Below, piece by piece: positions 31,538 to 42,789 of a DNA stretch of 64,000 nucleotides. The position numbers and the translations under genes were made by a program. Under the pieces are notes generated by a model. The model was not told the origin of the DNA and ran no database searches. It saw only the letters and a list, made by a program, of their open reading frames with translations. Within the stretch, counting starts at the first letter, position 1; every line of letters begins with the position of its first letter. Source of the stretch: Streptomyces griseiscabiei (GTDB lineage: Bacteria > Actinomycetota > Actinomycetes > Streptomycetales > Streptomycetaceae); NCBI RefSeq assembly GCF_020010925.1, contig NZ_JAGJBZ010000001.1, forward strand, positions 2,834,001 to 2,898,000, read 5' to 3'.

Positions 31538-32526
31538 GGGCGTCCCTTCTCGGAGTCCGTCGCGGCATCGGTCGGCACGGCTGTCGGCTCGTCCGTCGGC
31601 GCGCCCGGCGCGGGGACGTCGGGGCGCTTCGCGGGGTCCAGGTCCGCGAGCCACAAGCGCTGGAGCATGTGCCAGTCCTCCGGGTGGTCGGCGATGCCGG
31701 TGGCGAAGGCGTCGGCCAGCGCCTGTGTCATGACAGACGTCTTCTCGGCCCGGGTACCTGCCTCGGGTACCTCGATCGGGGCGTGCACGCGGCCGCGCAT
31801 GACGGGCGAGTCGTCGTACCAGAGCGTCACCGGCAGCAGCAGAGCTCCGGTCTGCTGGGCGAGGAGGGCCGGTCCGGCGGGCATCCGGGTCGGCTCGCCG
31901 AAGAAGTCGACCTCGACGCCGGACGCGGAGAGATCGCGGTCGGCGACCAGGCAGACCAGGCCGCCGTCGCGCAGCCGCCGGGCGAGGGTGCCGAAGGCGG
32001 AGGCGCCGCTGTGCGGCAGGACCTCCATGCCGAGGCCCTCGCGGTAGGCGACGAAGCGGTCGTAGAGCGTCTCGGGCTTGAGGCGTTCGGCGACCGTGGT
32101 GAACGGGGTCTTCAGCTCGGTGGTGACCCACGCGCCGGCGAGGTCCCAGTTGGCCAGGTGCGGCAGCGCGAGGACGACGCCCCGGCCGGAGGCGAGGCCG
32201 TCGGTGAGATGGTGCAGGTCCTTGGGGTCGAAGCCGGTCCTGACGCGCTCCTCGCTCCAGGCGGGAAGCCGGAACGACTCCATCCAGTAGCGCAGATAGG
32301 AACGCATGCCCGCGCGGGACAGCTCGGCCAGGCGCTCGGGGCTCGCGTCGGGGACCACGCGCGCGTAGTTGGATTCCAGGCGGCGTACGAGGGGGCCGCG
32401 CCGCTTCCAGGTCGCGTCGGCGATCGTCCGGCCGAGGCGTACGGCGACGGGCTCCGGGAGCTTCTTGACGGTGCCCCAGCCGAGGCCGTACAGCCCGTCG
32501 GTCAGCCGGTCCCGCAGAGCGCTCAC
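31534..32526 (-). CDS. Phosphatidylinositol mannoside acyltransferase (LpxL/HtrB family)
   Basis: Membrane-associated acyltransferase that, in mycobacteria (PatA), acylates the mannose of PIM1. 330 residues with a LABLAT-type fold; the HxxxxD-type catalytic motif is visible as LPHLANWDLAG (His and Asp four residues apart) near residue 125. The C-terminal 35 residues are a Pro/Ala/Thr/Asp tail. The GTG start overlaps the pgsA stop as GTGA. The neighbours pgsA and pimA make the PIM role more likely than lipid A acylation, which does not occur in these bacteria. Confidence 0.9.
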   Translation of the reverse strand: MSALRDRLTDGLYGLGWGTVKKLPEPVAVRLGRTIADATWKRRGPLVRRLESNYARVVPDASPERLAELSRAGMRSYLRYWMESFRLPAWSEERVRTGFDPKDLHHLTDGLASGRGVVLALPHLANWDLAGAWVTTELKTPFTTVAERLKPETLYDRFVAYREGLGMEVLPHSGASAFGTLARRLRDGGLVCLVADRDLSASGVEVDFFGEPTRMPAGPALLAQQTGALLLPVTLWYDDSPVMRGRVHAPIEVPEAGTRAEKTSVMTQALADAFATGIADHPEDWHMLQRLWLADLDPAKRPDVPAPGAPTDEPTAVPTDAATDSEKGRP

Positions 32527-33218
32527 GGAGTGGCCTCGCTGTTGCGGGCGGTGTCCGGGGCCTCCTGGGCAGCTGCCGCGGCGGCCTCCGCCTCCGCCTC
32601 GGCGGACTCGCGGCGGACCGTGACGACCCGCTGGATCAGCGTGACGAAGCTGCCGACGGCGACGATCCACAGGGCGACGGGCAGCAGGACGTCGATCCCG
32701 GGCACACCGAACGCGTGCAGGCCCGCGAGCCCGGCGGCGACCAGCGAGATCACCAGGCGCTCGGCCCGCTCCACCAGGCCGTTCACCGCCACCGGCAGTC
32801 CGATCGACTCACCGCGCGCCTTGGTGTACGACACCACCTGGCCGCTCGCCAGACAGAAGATCGAGACGGCGCACAGCACGTTGTCGTTGCCGTTGCCCGC
32901 GTACCACAGGGCGAAGCCCCCGAAGATCGCGCCGTCGGCGACCCGGTCGAGCGTGGAGTCGAGGAAGGCGCCCCAGCGGCTGGAGCGGCCCATCTGACGG
33001 GCCATGTTGCCGTCGACGAGGTCCGAGAACACGAAGAGCGTGATGACGATCGTGCCCCAGAAGAACTCCCCCCGGGGGTAGAAGACCAGCGCGCCCGCGA
33101 TCACTCCGGCGGTGCCGAGGAGCGTGACCGTGTCGGGGCTGACGCCCCTGCGGATCAGAAACGCGGCGAACGGTGTGAGGACACGCGTGAAGAATGCACG
33201 CGCGTACTTGTTCAGCAT
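32523..33218 (-). CDS. pgsA: Phosphatidylinositol phosphate synthase (CDP-alcohol phosphatidyltransferase)
   Basis: Joins CDP-diacylglycerol and inositol 3-phosphate, the first step to phosphatidylinositol and PIMs. 231 residues with about six transmembrane segments and the full CDP-alcohol motif DLVDGNMARQM followed by the GAFLDSTLD end (D-x2-DG-x2-AR-x8-G-x3-D-x3-D). A Glu/Ala-rich tail closes it. The ATG start is at the conserved MLNKYARAFFTR; frames extending upstream run into intergenic repeats. First gene of the PIM operon, divergent from the EF-G-like gene. Confidence 0.94.
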   Translation of the reverse strand: MLNKYARAFFTRVLTPFAAFLIRRGVSPDTVTLLGTAGVIAGALVFYPRGEFFWGTIVITLFVFSDLVDGNMARQMGRSSRWGAFLDSTLDRVADGAIFGGFALWYAGNGNDNVLCAVSIFCLASGQVVSYTKARGESIGLPVAVNGLVERAERLVISLVAAGLAGLHAFGVPGIDVLLPVALWIVAVGSFVTLIQRVVTVRRESAEAEAEAAAAAAQEAPDTARNSEATP

Positions 33219-33372
33219 GGCCTTCCCGAGGGTCGGTGTCGCCGCGTGGCCCCTGCTGGCCATCCGGCTGGCCCATCGTAGCCACGCGCGCGCGTGTGCG
33301 ACCGTCGGGCACCAGCCCGCCGTGTCCCTGTCCGGATCGCGTCGGTGGCGGGTGCGTCGCGACGCCGGCGCC

Positions 33373-33585
33373 CTAGGGCCTGTCTTCAAATTCCCGCCTG
33401 CCCCGCGACGCCATGCACGCTCCCCACTCTCGGCTTCGCTCGAGCGGGAGGTACCCCACCGCCGCACCGGGCCCTGACCCGAGTACGTCCAGTACGCGGA
33501 TCAGGGCCCGGCACGCCGAGAGCACGCACCTGACGCCGCGGGGCCGCCCTTCGGGCGACGACGGGAATTTGAAGACAGGCCCTAG
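33373..33585. mobile_element. 213-bp element with perfect 24-bp terminal inverted repeats (MITE-like)
   Basis: The ends 33373-33396 and 33562-33585 are exact complements, beginning CTAGGGCCTGTCTTCAAA. Inside, CCGGGCCCTGA and TCAGGGCCCGG, and CTCTCGGC and GCCGAGAG, also pair, so the whole element can fold on itself. It encodes no transposase. Its place between the divergent pgsA and EF-G-like genes differs from the other palindromes here, which lie at gene 3' ends. It could be a non-autonomous transposon remnant; CTAG at both tips may include a target duplication. Confidence 0.65.
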
Positions 33586-33740
33586 CCCTCGCCCGCCGCG
33601 CCGAGCGATCGCGTCCCTCGTATGGACGCGCGGTGACGCGAGTGCAAAGCTCGAAGACACCGCGGGCGTCATCGGAGCCGCCACCGCGGATCCGCATGTC
33701 CGCGCCCACAGTGACCTCACCGTGCACGGGAGGCAGGACC

Positions 33741-35938
33741 ATGGGCGACAAGGCGAACGCACATCCGGAGCCGCCGGCAGGGCAGACTACGGCGGCCGAC
33801 CACCCCGCGTCCGTACGGAATGTGGTGCTGGTCGGCCACTCCGGTTCGGGCAAGACGACTCTGGTGGAGGCTCTCGCGCTGACGGCGGGAGCGGTGAACC
33901 GGGCGGGCCGTGTGGAGGACGGCGGCACCGTCTCCGACTACGACGAGATCGAACACCGGCAGCAACGCTCGGTGCAGCTCTCCCTCGTCCCCGTCGAATG
34001 GGGCGGGTACAAGATCAATCTGCTGGACACTCCCGGATACGCCGACTTCGTCGGGAACTCAGGGCCGGTCTGCGAGCGGCGGACGCGGCCCTTTCGTCGT
34101 CTCGGCCTCCGACGGCGTGGACGGCTCGACCCGCATGGTGTGGGAGGAGTGCGCGGCGGTCGGGATGCCCCGGGCGATCGTGGTGACGCATCTGGAGGCC
34201 GCGCGGGCGGACTTCGAGGAGATGACCAGGATCTGCGCGGAGACGTTCGGCGGGGACGACCCCGACGCCGTACTGCCGCTCTATCTGCCGCTGCACGGCC
34301 GCAGGGGCCGGACGGGCACGCGCCCGTGACCGGCCTGACCGGGCTGCTGTCGCAGAAGCTGTTCGACTACTCCTCCGGTGAGCGCAAGGAGTCCGAGCCG
34401 GGCCCCGAGCAGCTGCCGGCGATCGAGGAGGCCCGTAACCGGCTCATCGAGGGGATCATCGCCGAGAGCGAGGACGAGACCCTCATGGACCGCTATCTCG
34501 GCGGCGAGGAGATCGACGTCAAGACGCTCGTCGACGACCTGGAACGGGCCGTCGCGCGCGGGGTCTTCCATCCCGTGCTGGCCGCGCCCGCCGCCGACGG
34601 CGCGAAACAGGGCCTCGGCACGGTCGAGCTGCTCGAACTGGTCACCGGTGGCTTCCCCACCCCCTGGAGCGCGAGACGCCCGCGGTCACCACCCCCGAAG
34701 GCCTCCCCGTGAGATCCGGGCGACCTGCGATCCGGACGGCCCCCTGGTCGCCGAGGTCGTGAAGACGGCCAGCGACCCCTATGTGGGCCGTATCTCGCTG
34801 GTGCGGGTCTTCTCCGGGACCCTGCACCCCGACGAGACGGTGCATGTCTCCGGGCACGGGCTCGCTCGCCGACCGGGGGCACGAGGACCATGACGTCGAC
34901 GAACGGATCGGCGCCCTGTCCACACCGTTCGGCAAGCAGCAGCGGACCCTCACGCACTGCATCGCGGGCGACCTCGCGTGCGTGGCGAAGCTGAGCCGCG
35001 CGGAGACCGGGGACACGCTCTCGGCCAAGGACGACCCGCTGCTCATGGAGCCGTGGGAGATGCCCGACCCGCTGCTACCGCTCGCCATCCAGGCGCACAG
35101 CAAGGCCGACGAGGACAAGCTCTCCCAGGGGCTCGCCCGGCTGGTCGCCGAGGACCCGACCATGCGGCTCGAACAGAACCAGGACACCCACCAGGTGGTC
35201 CTGTGGTGCCTGGGCGAGGCACACGCCGACGTGGCCCTCGAACGGCTGCGCAGCCGCTACGGCGTCCAGGTCGACGTCGTCCCGCACCTGGTCTCCCTGC
35301 GCGAGACGTTCGCCGACAGGTCGGCCGGGCGCGGCCGGCATGTGAAGCAGTCCGGCGGGCACGGGCAGTACGCGATCTGCGAGATCGAGGTGGAGCCGCT
35401 GCCCGGCGGCTCGGGCATCGAGTTCGTGGACAAGGTCGTCGGCGGCGCGGTGCCGAGGCAGTTCATCCCGTCCGTCGAGAAGGGCGTACGGGCGCAGGCC
35501 GCCAAGGGCGTCGCGGCCGGCTATCCGCTCATCGACGTCCGGATCACGCTGCGGGACGGCAAGGCGCACTCGGTGGACTCCTCCGACGCCGCTTTCCAGA
35601 CGGCGGGCGCGCTCGCGCTGCGCGAGGCCGCGGTGGACGCGAAGATCCATCTGCTGGAGCCGGTCGCCGAGGTGTCCGTGCTGGTCGGGGACTCGTACGT
35701 GGGCCCGGTGATGAGCGATCTGTCCGGGCGGCGCGGCCGGGTCGTCGGTACCGAGCAGGCCGGCGGCGGACGCACGCTCGTCCGGGCCGAGGTACCGGAG
35801 ATCGAGATCGACCGGTACGCCGTCGATCTGCGCTCCCTCTCCCACGGCACCGCGCGCTTCGGCCGCCGGTACACACGGCACGAGCCGATGCCCTCCCACG
35901 TGGCCGAGAAGGTCCGCGAGCGGACGAAGGAGCACTGA
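33741..35938 (+). pseudogene. Elongation factor G-like protein (EF-G2 type), disrupted by six single-base frameshifts
   Basis: Full-length homology to the EF-G-like (FusA2-type) GTPase paralogs of actinobacteria, read in changing frames. P-loop GHSGSGKTT, DTPGYADF and domains II-V are all present, ending VAEKVRERTKEH. The G4 motif NKxD is replaced by THLE. The reading frame is lost by apparent one-base deletions near 34053-34055, 34088-34093, 34299-34301, 34661-34664 and 34705-34708 and one insertion near 34858-34861, all beside G or C runs. No internal decay or loss of domains is seen, so sequencing or assembly error is at least as likely as real inactivation. ATG preceded by GGGAGGCAGGACC. 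Confidence 0.85.
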
Positions 35939-36100
35939 GGAGTACTGAGGGGCACGGAAGAGGCACGCGGGACCCGGTGGGCGGCGGCCCCGGCCGTCCG
36001 CCACCGGGTGCGGGCCCAAGTACCGTCCACGGCCGGTGGGTTCCGTGAATGTCCGTTCTTCGCACCGCGCGATGTCTCCTGCTGCGGATACGCTGATCAC

Positions 36101-36158
36101 CTGATCGACAAGTATGGCTCGATCAGGACCGGATCGGGTTATGACCTGATCAACAGGT
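36101..36158. promoter_or_regulatory. Cluster of TGATC-type inverted repeats upstream of the 36.2 kb gene
   Basis: CTGATCGA (36101-36108) and TCGATCAG (36119-36126) form an exact 8-bp inverted repeat with 10 bases between; ACCTGATCAACAGGT near 36143 is a second palindrome, and CTGATCAC precedes both. Three related half-sites within about 65 bp, 50-110 bp before a start codon, look like binding sites for a dimeric regulator. No regulator gene lies adjacent. Confidence 0.45.
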
Positions 36159-36206
36159 GTGCGGAGCACGGAAGTCGGGAAGAGCCGCAGGAGCGAGTGT
36201 GCGGCG

Positions 36207-37878
36207 ATGGGGGCGGCGGCGGTGGCGGACGAATTCGATTTCACTCCCGGGGCACAGGTGCCGCTGACGGGCACCGCGGGCCAGACCGCGGCGACGTACG
36301 CCCTGGCGTCCGCGGCCTACCGGGACAACGAGATCGCGGAGATCCTCAAGGCCAACAACGACTGGCACAAGTCCACGGTCAAACCGGGCCGCAAGTGGGC
36401 GACCATCTTCCGGCCGAACCTCGGGGAGGCGTTCTCCAACGCGGTCCGGGACCGCATGGTCGGCGCCGGCCGCAAACCGCTCATCCAGTCCTTCGGCATG
36501 GAACCCCAGGTCGTCGTCGAGCACTGCCTCGCGGCGAACAACATCCGCCGGGACCGCGACAACTGGCTGTCGGCGGTGATGGTCCTGTGCGGACTGCTCT
36601 TCCTGCCCGGACTGCTGCTGTGGCTGCTGGTCTTCCAGATCCGTACGACGATCGCCAAGCGGGACGACAAGCGGGCCGGTGCCCTCGGCACCACTCTGCT
36701 GGTCGCCGTGGGCGCCCTCGCCGTGATCTTCCTGCTCAAGATGCCGTTCGACGGCTTCTGGGCCTGGTACGCGCGTGCGTGCGTCGTGCTGCCCGTGGTC
36801 GGCTGGTTCTGGGCCAAGCAGATCTGCGAGCGCGCCGCAAGGACCTGCGGGAGCGCTGGTCCGCCCTGCTGGCCGGCGGCGGCATCGGCGCCAAGATCCC
36901 CGAGGCCGTGCCCGGCAGCCCCGGCGAGACCAAGGCCGAGCAGCTGCGCAAGGAGCTGGCCCGGCTCAGCGCCGAGCAGCGCTCCAACCTCGTCTTCTAC
37001 GCCGGCCCCAAGGGCATCCTCGGCATGGGCACCCGCTGGGGCGCCTGGCAGCTCGCCGAGGATCTCGTACCGGCCGACTCCGGCAAGGAGATCCACCCGT
37101 TCCGCAGCTGGGACGTCATACGCGCCATCCACGATCAGCTGCGGATGCTGGAGCGCACCCCCTCAACACCGGTGGTTTCACGGCGCCTTCCATCAAACAC
37201 TGGATCGTCAGCCCCATCGGCGAGGGCGCCGGCGGTGTGGCCCGCCCCGACAGCACCGACGTGGACGCCTACCAGTACAAGAACCACGCCATACAGGAGA
37301 TCTGCAACAAGCAGCACTTCGGCAGCGGCAACCGCCACTACCTGGGCGTCCAGTGGACGCTCTGGGACGGCCAGTTGATCATCACCATGCTGGTCACGGT
37401 CACCGTCCTGCACCAGACGCTCCGCATCGAGGTCACCGGGCACGCCCTGGGCCCGGTGCACGGCCTGTTCACCACCGGGCGGCCGCCAAGGAGAAGGAAG
37501 TCCAGAAGTCGGTGCGGTTCTGGGAGACTCGCAAGATCAAGCTCCCCCTCGTCGACACCGACGAGGTCGTACAACTCGCCGCCGCGCGCCCCGCTGACCT
37601 GGTACCCGCCGCTGCTCAACTGGCTCGGCGGCTCCATCGGGCTGCCCGAGCCGTTCGGTCTGCGGCACGCCTGGGCCGACCAGCCGTGGCGGCACCGCTT
37701 CATGGCCGACGACGCGCTGCGCGCCGCCACGCCCGTGCTCCGCGTGGTGCACAACGCCGCGATCAAGGTGCTGAAGGAGAACGGCGTCGACACCGACAAG
37801 TTCGGGTCGCGGGCCGGGTTCCTCAGCGGGGCGGTACAGGACGCTTCGCCGCGGAAGGCTGACCTCTACGACGCGTGA
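36207..37878 (+). pseudogene. Unidentified membrane protein gene, frameshifted four times
   Basis: I do not recognise this family. Read across frames, it has an N-terminal cytoplasmic part (FDFTPGAQVPLTGTAGQ...), two hydrophobic hairpins (about residues 110-135 and 150-190), a charged middle domain and a further hydrophobic segment near IITMLVTVTVL. Its C-terminus ends SGAVQDASPRKADLYDA. Frame changes are needed near 36833-36838, 37157-37162, 37476-37485 (apparent deletions) and 37578-37590 (insertion). Coding character is strong on both sides of every break, so the gene is probably intact in the organism. ATG start at 36207 is the most likely; a GTG at 36159 is in frame. Confidence 0.7.
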
Positions 37879-37920
37879 GCGCTGCGCTCGCTCGGGCGGG
37901 GGTGCGTGGGGGTGGGGGCC

Positions 37921-38080
37921 GTTTTCGTCCGCGGGCCCGGTGGGGGCTTCTCGCGCAGTTCCCCGCGCCCCTGAAAGAGGCCTGCGGCCCTTTCGGGACG
38001 AAAGCACGGGGCGCAGCCCCTGCTTTTCAGGGGCGCGGGGAACTGCGCGGCCAGCCCCCACCGGGCCGCGGACGAAGAAC
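37921..38080. repeat. Intergenic palindromic repeat, copy 2
   Basis: Arms 37921-37976 and 38024-38080 are complementary over about 55 bp with few mismatches. They share with copy 1 the core CGCAGTTCCCCGCGCCCCTG and the outer CCGGTGGGGGCTT. The loop carries AAAGCACGGGGCGCAGCCCC. It occupies nearly the whole gap between a rightward gene end (37878) and the leftward HIT gene end (38095), where it can act on both transcripts. Confidence 0.9.
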
Positions 38081-38094
38081 GAGTGAACCCGTGG

Positions 38095-38643
38095 CTACGC
38101 CGTCGGCCAGGCGTCCGCGAGCATTTTCCTCGTGTCGGCCAGGAGCTGCGGCAGGATGCGGGTGTGGCCGACGACGGGCATGAAATTGGTGTCGCCGCCC
38201 CAGCGGGGCACGATGTGCTGGTGGAGGTGGGCCGCGATGCCCGCCCCGGCGACCGTCCCCTGGTTCATGCCGATGTTGAAACCGTGCGCGCCGGAGGCGG
38301 TGCGCAGGGCCGTCATGGACTGCTTGGTCAGCTCGGCCAGCTCGACGGTCTCCGGTCCGGTGAGATCCGTGTAGTCGGCGACGTGCCGGTAGGGCACGAC
38401 CATGAGGTGGCCGCCGTTGTACGGGTAGAGGTTGAGCACCGCGTACACATGCTCCCCGCGCCTGATGACCAGGCCGTCCTCGTCCGATTTCGCCGGGATC
38501 GAGCAGAACGGACAGCCGTCGTCGGCGCCGGGGCCGGTCGGCTTGTTCTCACCCTGGATGTACGCCATCCGGTGGGGCGTCCACAGGCGCTGGAACGCGT
38601 CCTGCGTTCCCACTCCGATCTGCTGCTCCGGCTCACTCGTCAT
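38095..38643 (-). CDS. HIT family nucleotide hydrolase/transferase
   Basis: Histidine-triad protein of about 182 residues. The triad is HLHQHIV (H-x-H-x-H) near residue 140, and CPFCSIPAK near residue 45 is a CxxC site with zinc-ribbon character. The LNLYPYNGGHLMVVPYRH region is typical of the actinobacterial subgroup near thrS. Substrate is unknown; relatives act on AP4A or adenylyl compounds. The ATG of MTSEPEQQ is preferred; another ATG lies 12 bp upstream. Confidence 0.9.
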   Translation of the reverse strand: MTSEPEQQIGVGTQDAFQRLWTPHRMAYIQGENKPTGPGADDGCPFCSIPAKSDEDGLVIRRGEHVYAVLNLYPYNGGHLMVVPYRHVADYTDLTGPETVELAELTKQSMTALRTASGAHGFNIGMNQGTVAGAGIAAHLHQHIVPRWGGDTNFMPVVGHTRILPQLLADTRKMLADAWPTA

Positions 38644-38722
38644 GCAGTGCAGCATATGGCTTCGCCCGTTCGCGGCGTGTCGCCGGGTACCGGGGCGGCA
38701 GGGGCGGGGCGAAGCTGAGGCG

Positions 38723-39379
38723 ATGGACCACGACAGCCGCGCGTTCCGCTGGGAACAACGCCACGGACGCCTCCTCGCCGGAGCCTCGGGCCTCTTCCTC
38801 GCCTCGTACGCGGTAAGGGTGCTGGCCCACGATCTCCCCCAGGGCTGGCTCGACCTCTGTCTCGCGGTGACCCTGCTGTGCTGGGCGGTCTTCGTCCTCG
38901 ACTACGGGGTGCGCTGGCGGCTGAGCGGGCTCGGCCCGAAGTTCGTGCGCGTTCACTGGCTGGACACCGTCGTGCTGGTGCTGCCGCTGCTGCGACCGCT
39001 GCGCGTCGTGCAGATCCACGACGCCGTACAGCGTCACCACGAGCGGCCCCGGCTCTCGCTGCACGCGCGCGTGGCCGTCTACGCGGGCCTGTCGGTGACC
39101 CTGCTCGGGTTCACCGGCGCCCTCGCCGTCTACCAGCAGGAGCACGACGCACCGGGCGCGACGATCCTGACCTTCGGGGACGCCGTGTGGTGGACCTGCT
39201 CCACGCTCGCCACGGTGGGGTACGGGGACGTCACCCCCGTGACCCCGATGGGCCGGACCATCGCCGTGTTCCTGATGGCCTGCGGTCTCGCCCTGCTCGG
39301 CACGGTGACGGGGTCGTTCGGGTCGTGGCTGATCCAGGTGTTCGCGCGGGAGGACGAGCGGAGGCCCCCGGAGAGCTGA
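38723..39379 (+). CDS. Potassium channel family protein
   Basis: Ion-channel protein of 218 residues with the selectivity filter STLATVGYGDVTPVTP near residue 165. There are about four hydrophobic segments before and around it (residues 18-36, 48-66, 80-97, 113-135) and a last one after it (180-203). The arrangement suggests a compact voltage-sensor-like module plus a pore domain, though the Arg spacing of a real voltage sensor is weak. ATG with GAAGCTGAGG upstream. Convergent with thrS. Confidence 0.9.
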   Translation: MDHDSRAFRWEQRHGRLLAGASGLFLASYAVRVLAHDLPQGWLDLCLAVTLLCWAVFVLDYGVRWRLSGLGPKFVRVHWLDTVVLVLPLLRPLRVVQIHDAVQRHHERPRLSLHARVAVYAGLSVTLLGFTGALAVYQQEHDAPGATILTFGDAVWWTCSTLATVGYGDVTPVTPMGRTIAVFLMACGLALLGTVTGSFGSWLIQVFAREDERRPPES

Positions 39380-39395
39380 ACTCTCCGGGGGCCTC
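39361..39395. terminator. Terminator overlapping the K+ channel stop codon
   Basis: GAGGCCCCCGGAGAG and CTCTCCGGGGGCCTC form a perfect 15-bp stem; the CTGAA loop contains the TGA stop of the channel gene. It lies between convergent genes and may stop transcripts in both directions. Confidence 0.85.
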
Positions 39396-39423
39396 GCCCC
39401 AGCCGCTGCGGCGCGGGTACGCC

Positions 39424-41400
<1,977 letters not shown>

Positions 41401-41418
41401 CGGTCTCTCCTGACTGAA

Positions 41419-41452
41419 GGGGACCACCTCCGGATTTCCGGAGGTGGTCCCC
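41419..41452. terminator. Perfect 16-bp hairpin in the thrS leader / after the upstream gene
   Basis: GGGGACCACCTCCGGA, TT, TCCGGAGGTGGTCCCC: a perfect palindrome ending 18 bp before the thrS GTG and starting 54 bp after the upstream gene's stop (all leftward). It can be the terminator of the upstream pair of genes. If thrS is transcribed from further up, it would lie in its leader close to the ribosome site. The arms contain GGAGG and CCTCC. Confidence 0.75.
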
Positions 41453-41505
41453 GAATCGTACCGAGCCGGGGGTGCCCACTGCGAAACGGTTACGGGCGGA
41501 GGCGG

Positions 41506-42789
41506 TCAGTCCCCTCCGCAGGCCTCCTCGAAGAAGGCGGTGATCTCCGCGGTCTCCTGGAGCGACTTCATCAGCCGGTCCCGCTCGGCCTCGTCGACCT
41601 GTACGGGCGCGACCCCGTCGGCGTCGGTGAGCCGCCGGAAGCCGCCCCGGCTCTCCAGCCTGCCGTGCACCCGGACCGGCAGTCCGACGAGATGGGCCTG
41701 GCCCGCGATCCGGTACGCCTCCTCGTCGAGGGTCATCCGGACGTGCGGGACCTCGGCGCCGGCGATGACCCGCAGCCGTACCGTGCCCTCGCCGCGCGCT
41801 GCCGACCGGCGCATCCGCACGACGGCCCCGGTGATCCGGACCGGCATGGAGGGCTCCTCGCGCAGATAGCGGGCCCCGGCCTCGCGCAGCACGGGCAGGT
41901 CGCCCGGGGAGAACTCGACGGGCTCGGCCGGGGGCGCGCCGCCCTCGGGGATCCCGGCGGCGGGCGCCCAGTCGACGGCGACGCGGGCGCCCTCGGTGCC
42001 GCGGACCAGGGCGACGAGGGCCTCGGTCAGTTCATGGCTGACGCCGGCCTCGACGGCTCCGTCGAAGGCGTCCATGCCGCCGGTGGCGCGTTGGTAGTCG
42101 ATGGCCTCACGGGTGGCGTACAGGGCCTGGTGGAGGCGTAAGGCGAGGGGGCGGCCGGTGGCCACGGGGACGAAGGCGGTCAGGCGGCGACCGCCGGGGG
42201 CGGCGCCGACGAGGACGCCGTCGAGGGAGGCGGCGGCGGGTCCGCGGTGCCGGGCGCCGTAGTAACCGGCGCGGGCACGGGTGGCCAGGGCCGCCGCGAG
42301 GAGCATCTGGCGGGCGGCCGAGCGCAGTTGGTCCTCGACGACCCAGGAGGCGGTGCCCAGCGGGCCGGTCGGCACGTCCCGCCACCAGTGGATCTCGTCG
42401 CTGGGCACGGCGAGGGCGACCAGTACGTCCCGGGCGGCGGGCGAACCGCTGCGGGACAGCGCGGTGAGGGCCTCGCCGAGCAGGTCGTCGCTGTCGGGGA
42501 AGGCCCGGTTCTCGGGTACGAGCAGGCTCACGCCCCGCCCGGTGGGCCCGGGCGGGGTCCAGCGGCCGTACCGTCCGGCGGCCCCGCCGCGCCGTTGCCA
42601 GCCGTGCCGGCGCAGCAGGGCGCCGAGGACGGCCGGGTCGACCTGGGCGGGGTCGGGCGGCTGGGTCCAGGTGGGCTCGACGGGGTGGGGGCGCACGGGA
42701 CGTACGGGCTCGCCGATGGGACGGCGGACGGACCGGTCCTCCCCGTGCGGGCGTCGGCCGGTGTCGTCGTCGATGGGGCCGTGGATCAC
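41506..42789 (-). CDS. Conserved hypothetical protein, function unknown
   Basis: A 427-residue soluble protein I cannot assign. It has a disordered His/Pro/Arg N-terminus (1-50), a central alpha-helical region rich in Trp (residues 120-260), and a C-terminal part (about 315-400) with alternating beta pattern PVRITGAVVRMRRS, VRVHGRLESRGGFRRL that suggests an OB-like or small beta-barrel fold. It overlaps the DUF4365 gene (ATGA), so the two are translationally coupled and probably work together. A role in nucleic-acid handling is a guess from the partner only. Confidence 0.8.
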   Translation of the reverse strand: MIHGPIDDDTGRRPHGEDRSVRRPIGEPVRPVRPHPVEPTWTQPPDPAQVDPAVLGALLRRHGWQRRGGAAGRYGRWTPPGPTGRGVSLLVPENRAFPDSDDLLGEALTALSRSGSPAARDVLVALAVPSDEIHWWRDVPTGPLGTASWVVEDQLRSAARQMLLAAALATRARAGYYGARHRGPAAASLDGVLVGAAPGGRRLTAFVPVATGRPLALRLHQALYATREAIDYQRATGGMDAFDGAVEAGVSHELTEALVALVRGTEGARVAVDWAPAAGIPEGGAPPAEPVEFSPGDLPVLREAGARYLREEPSMPVRITGAVVRMRRSAARGEGTVRLRVIAGAEVPHVRMTLDEEAYRIAGQAHLVGLPVRVHGRLESRGGFRRLTDADGVAPVQVDEAERDRLMKSLQETAEITAFFEEACGGD

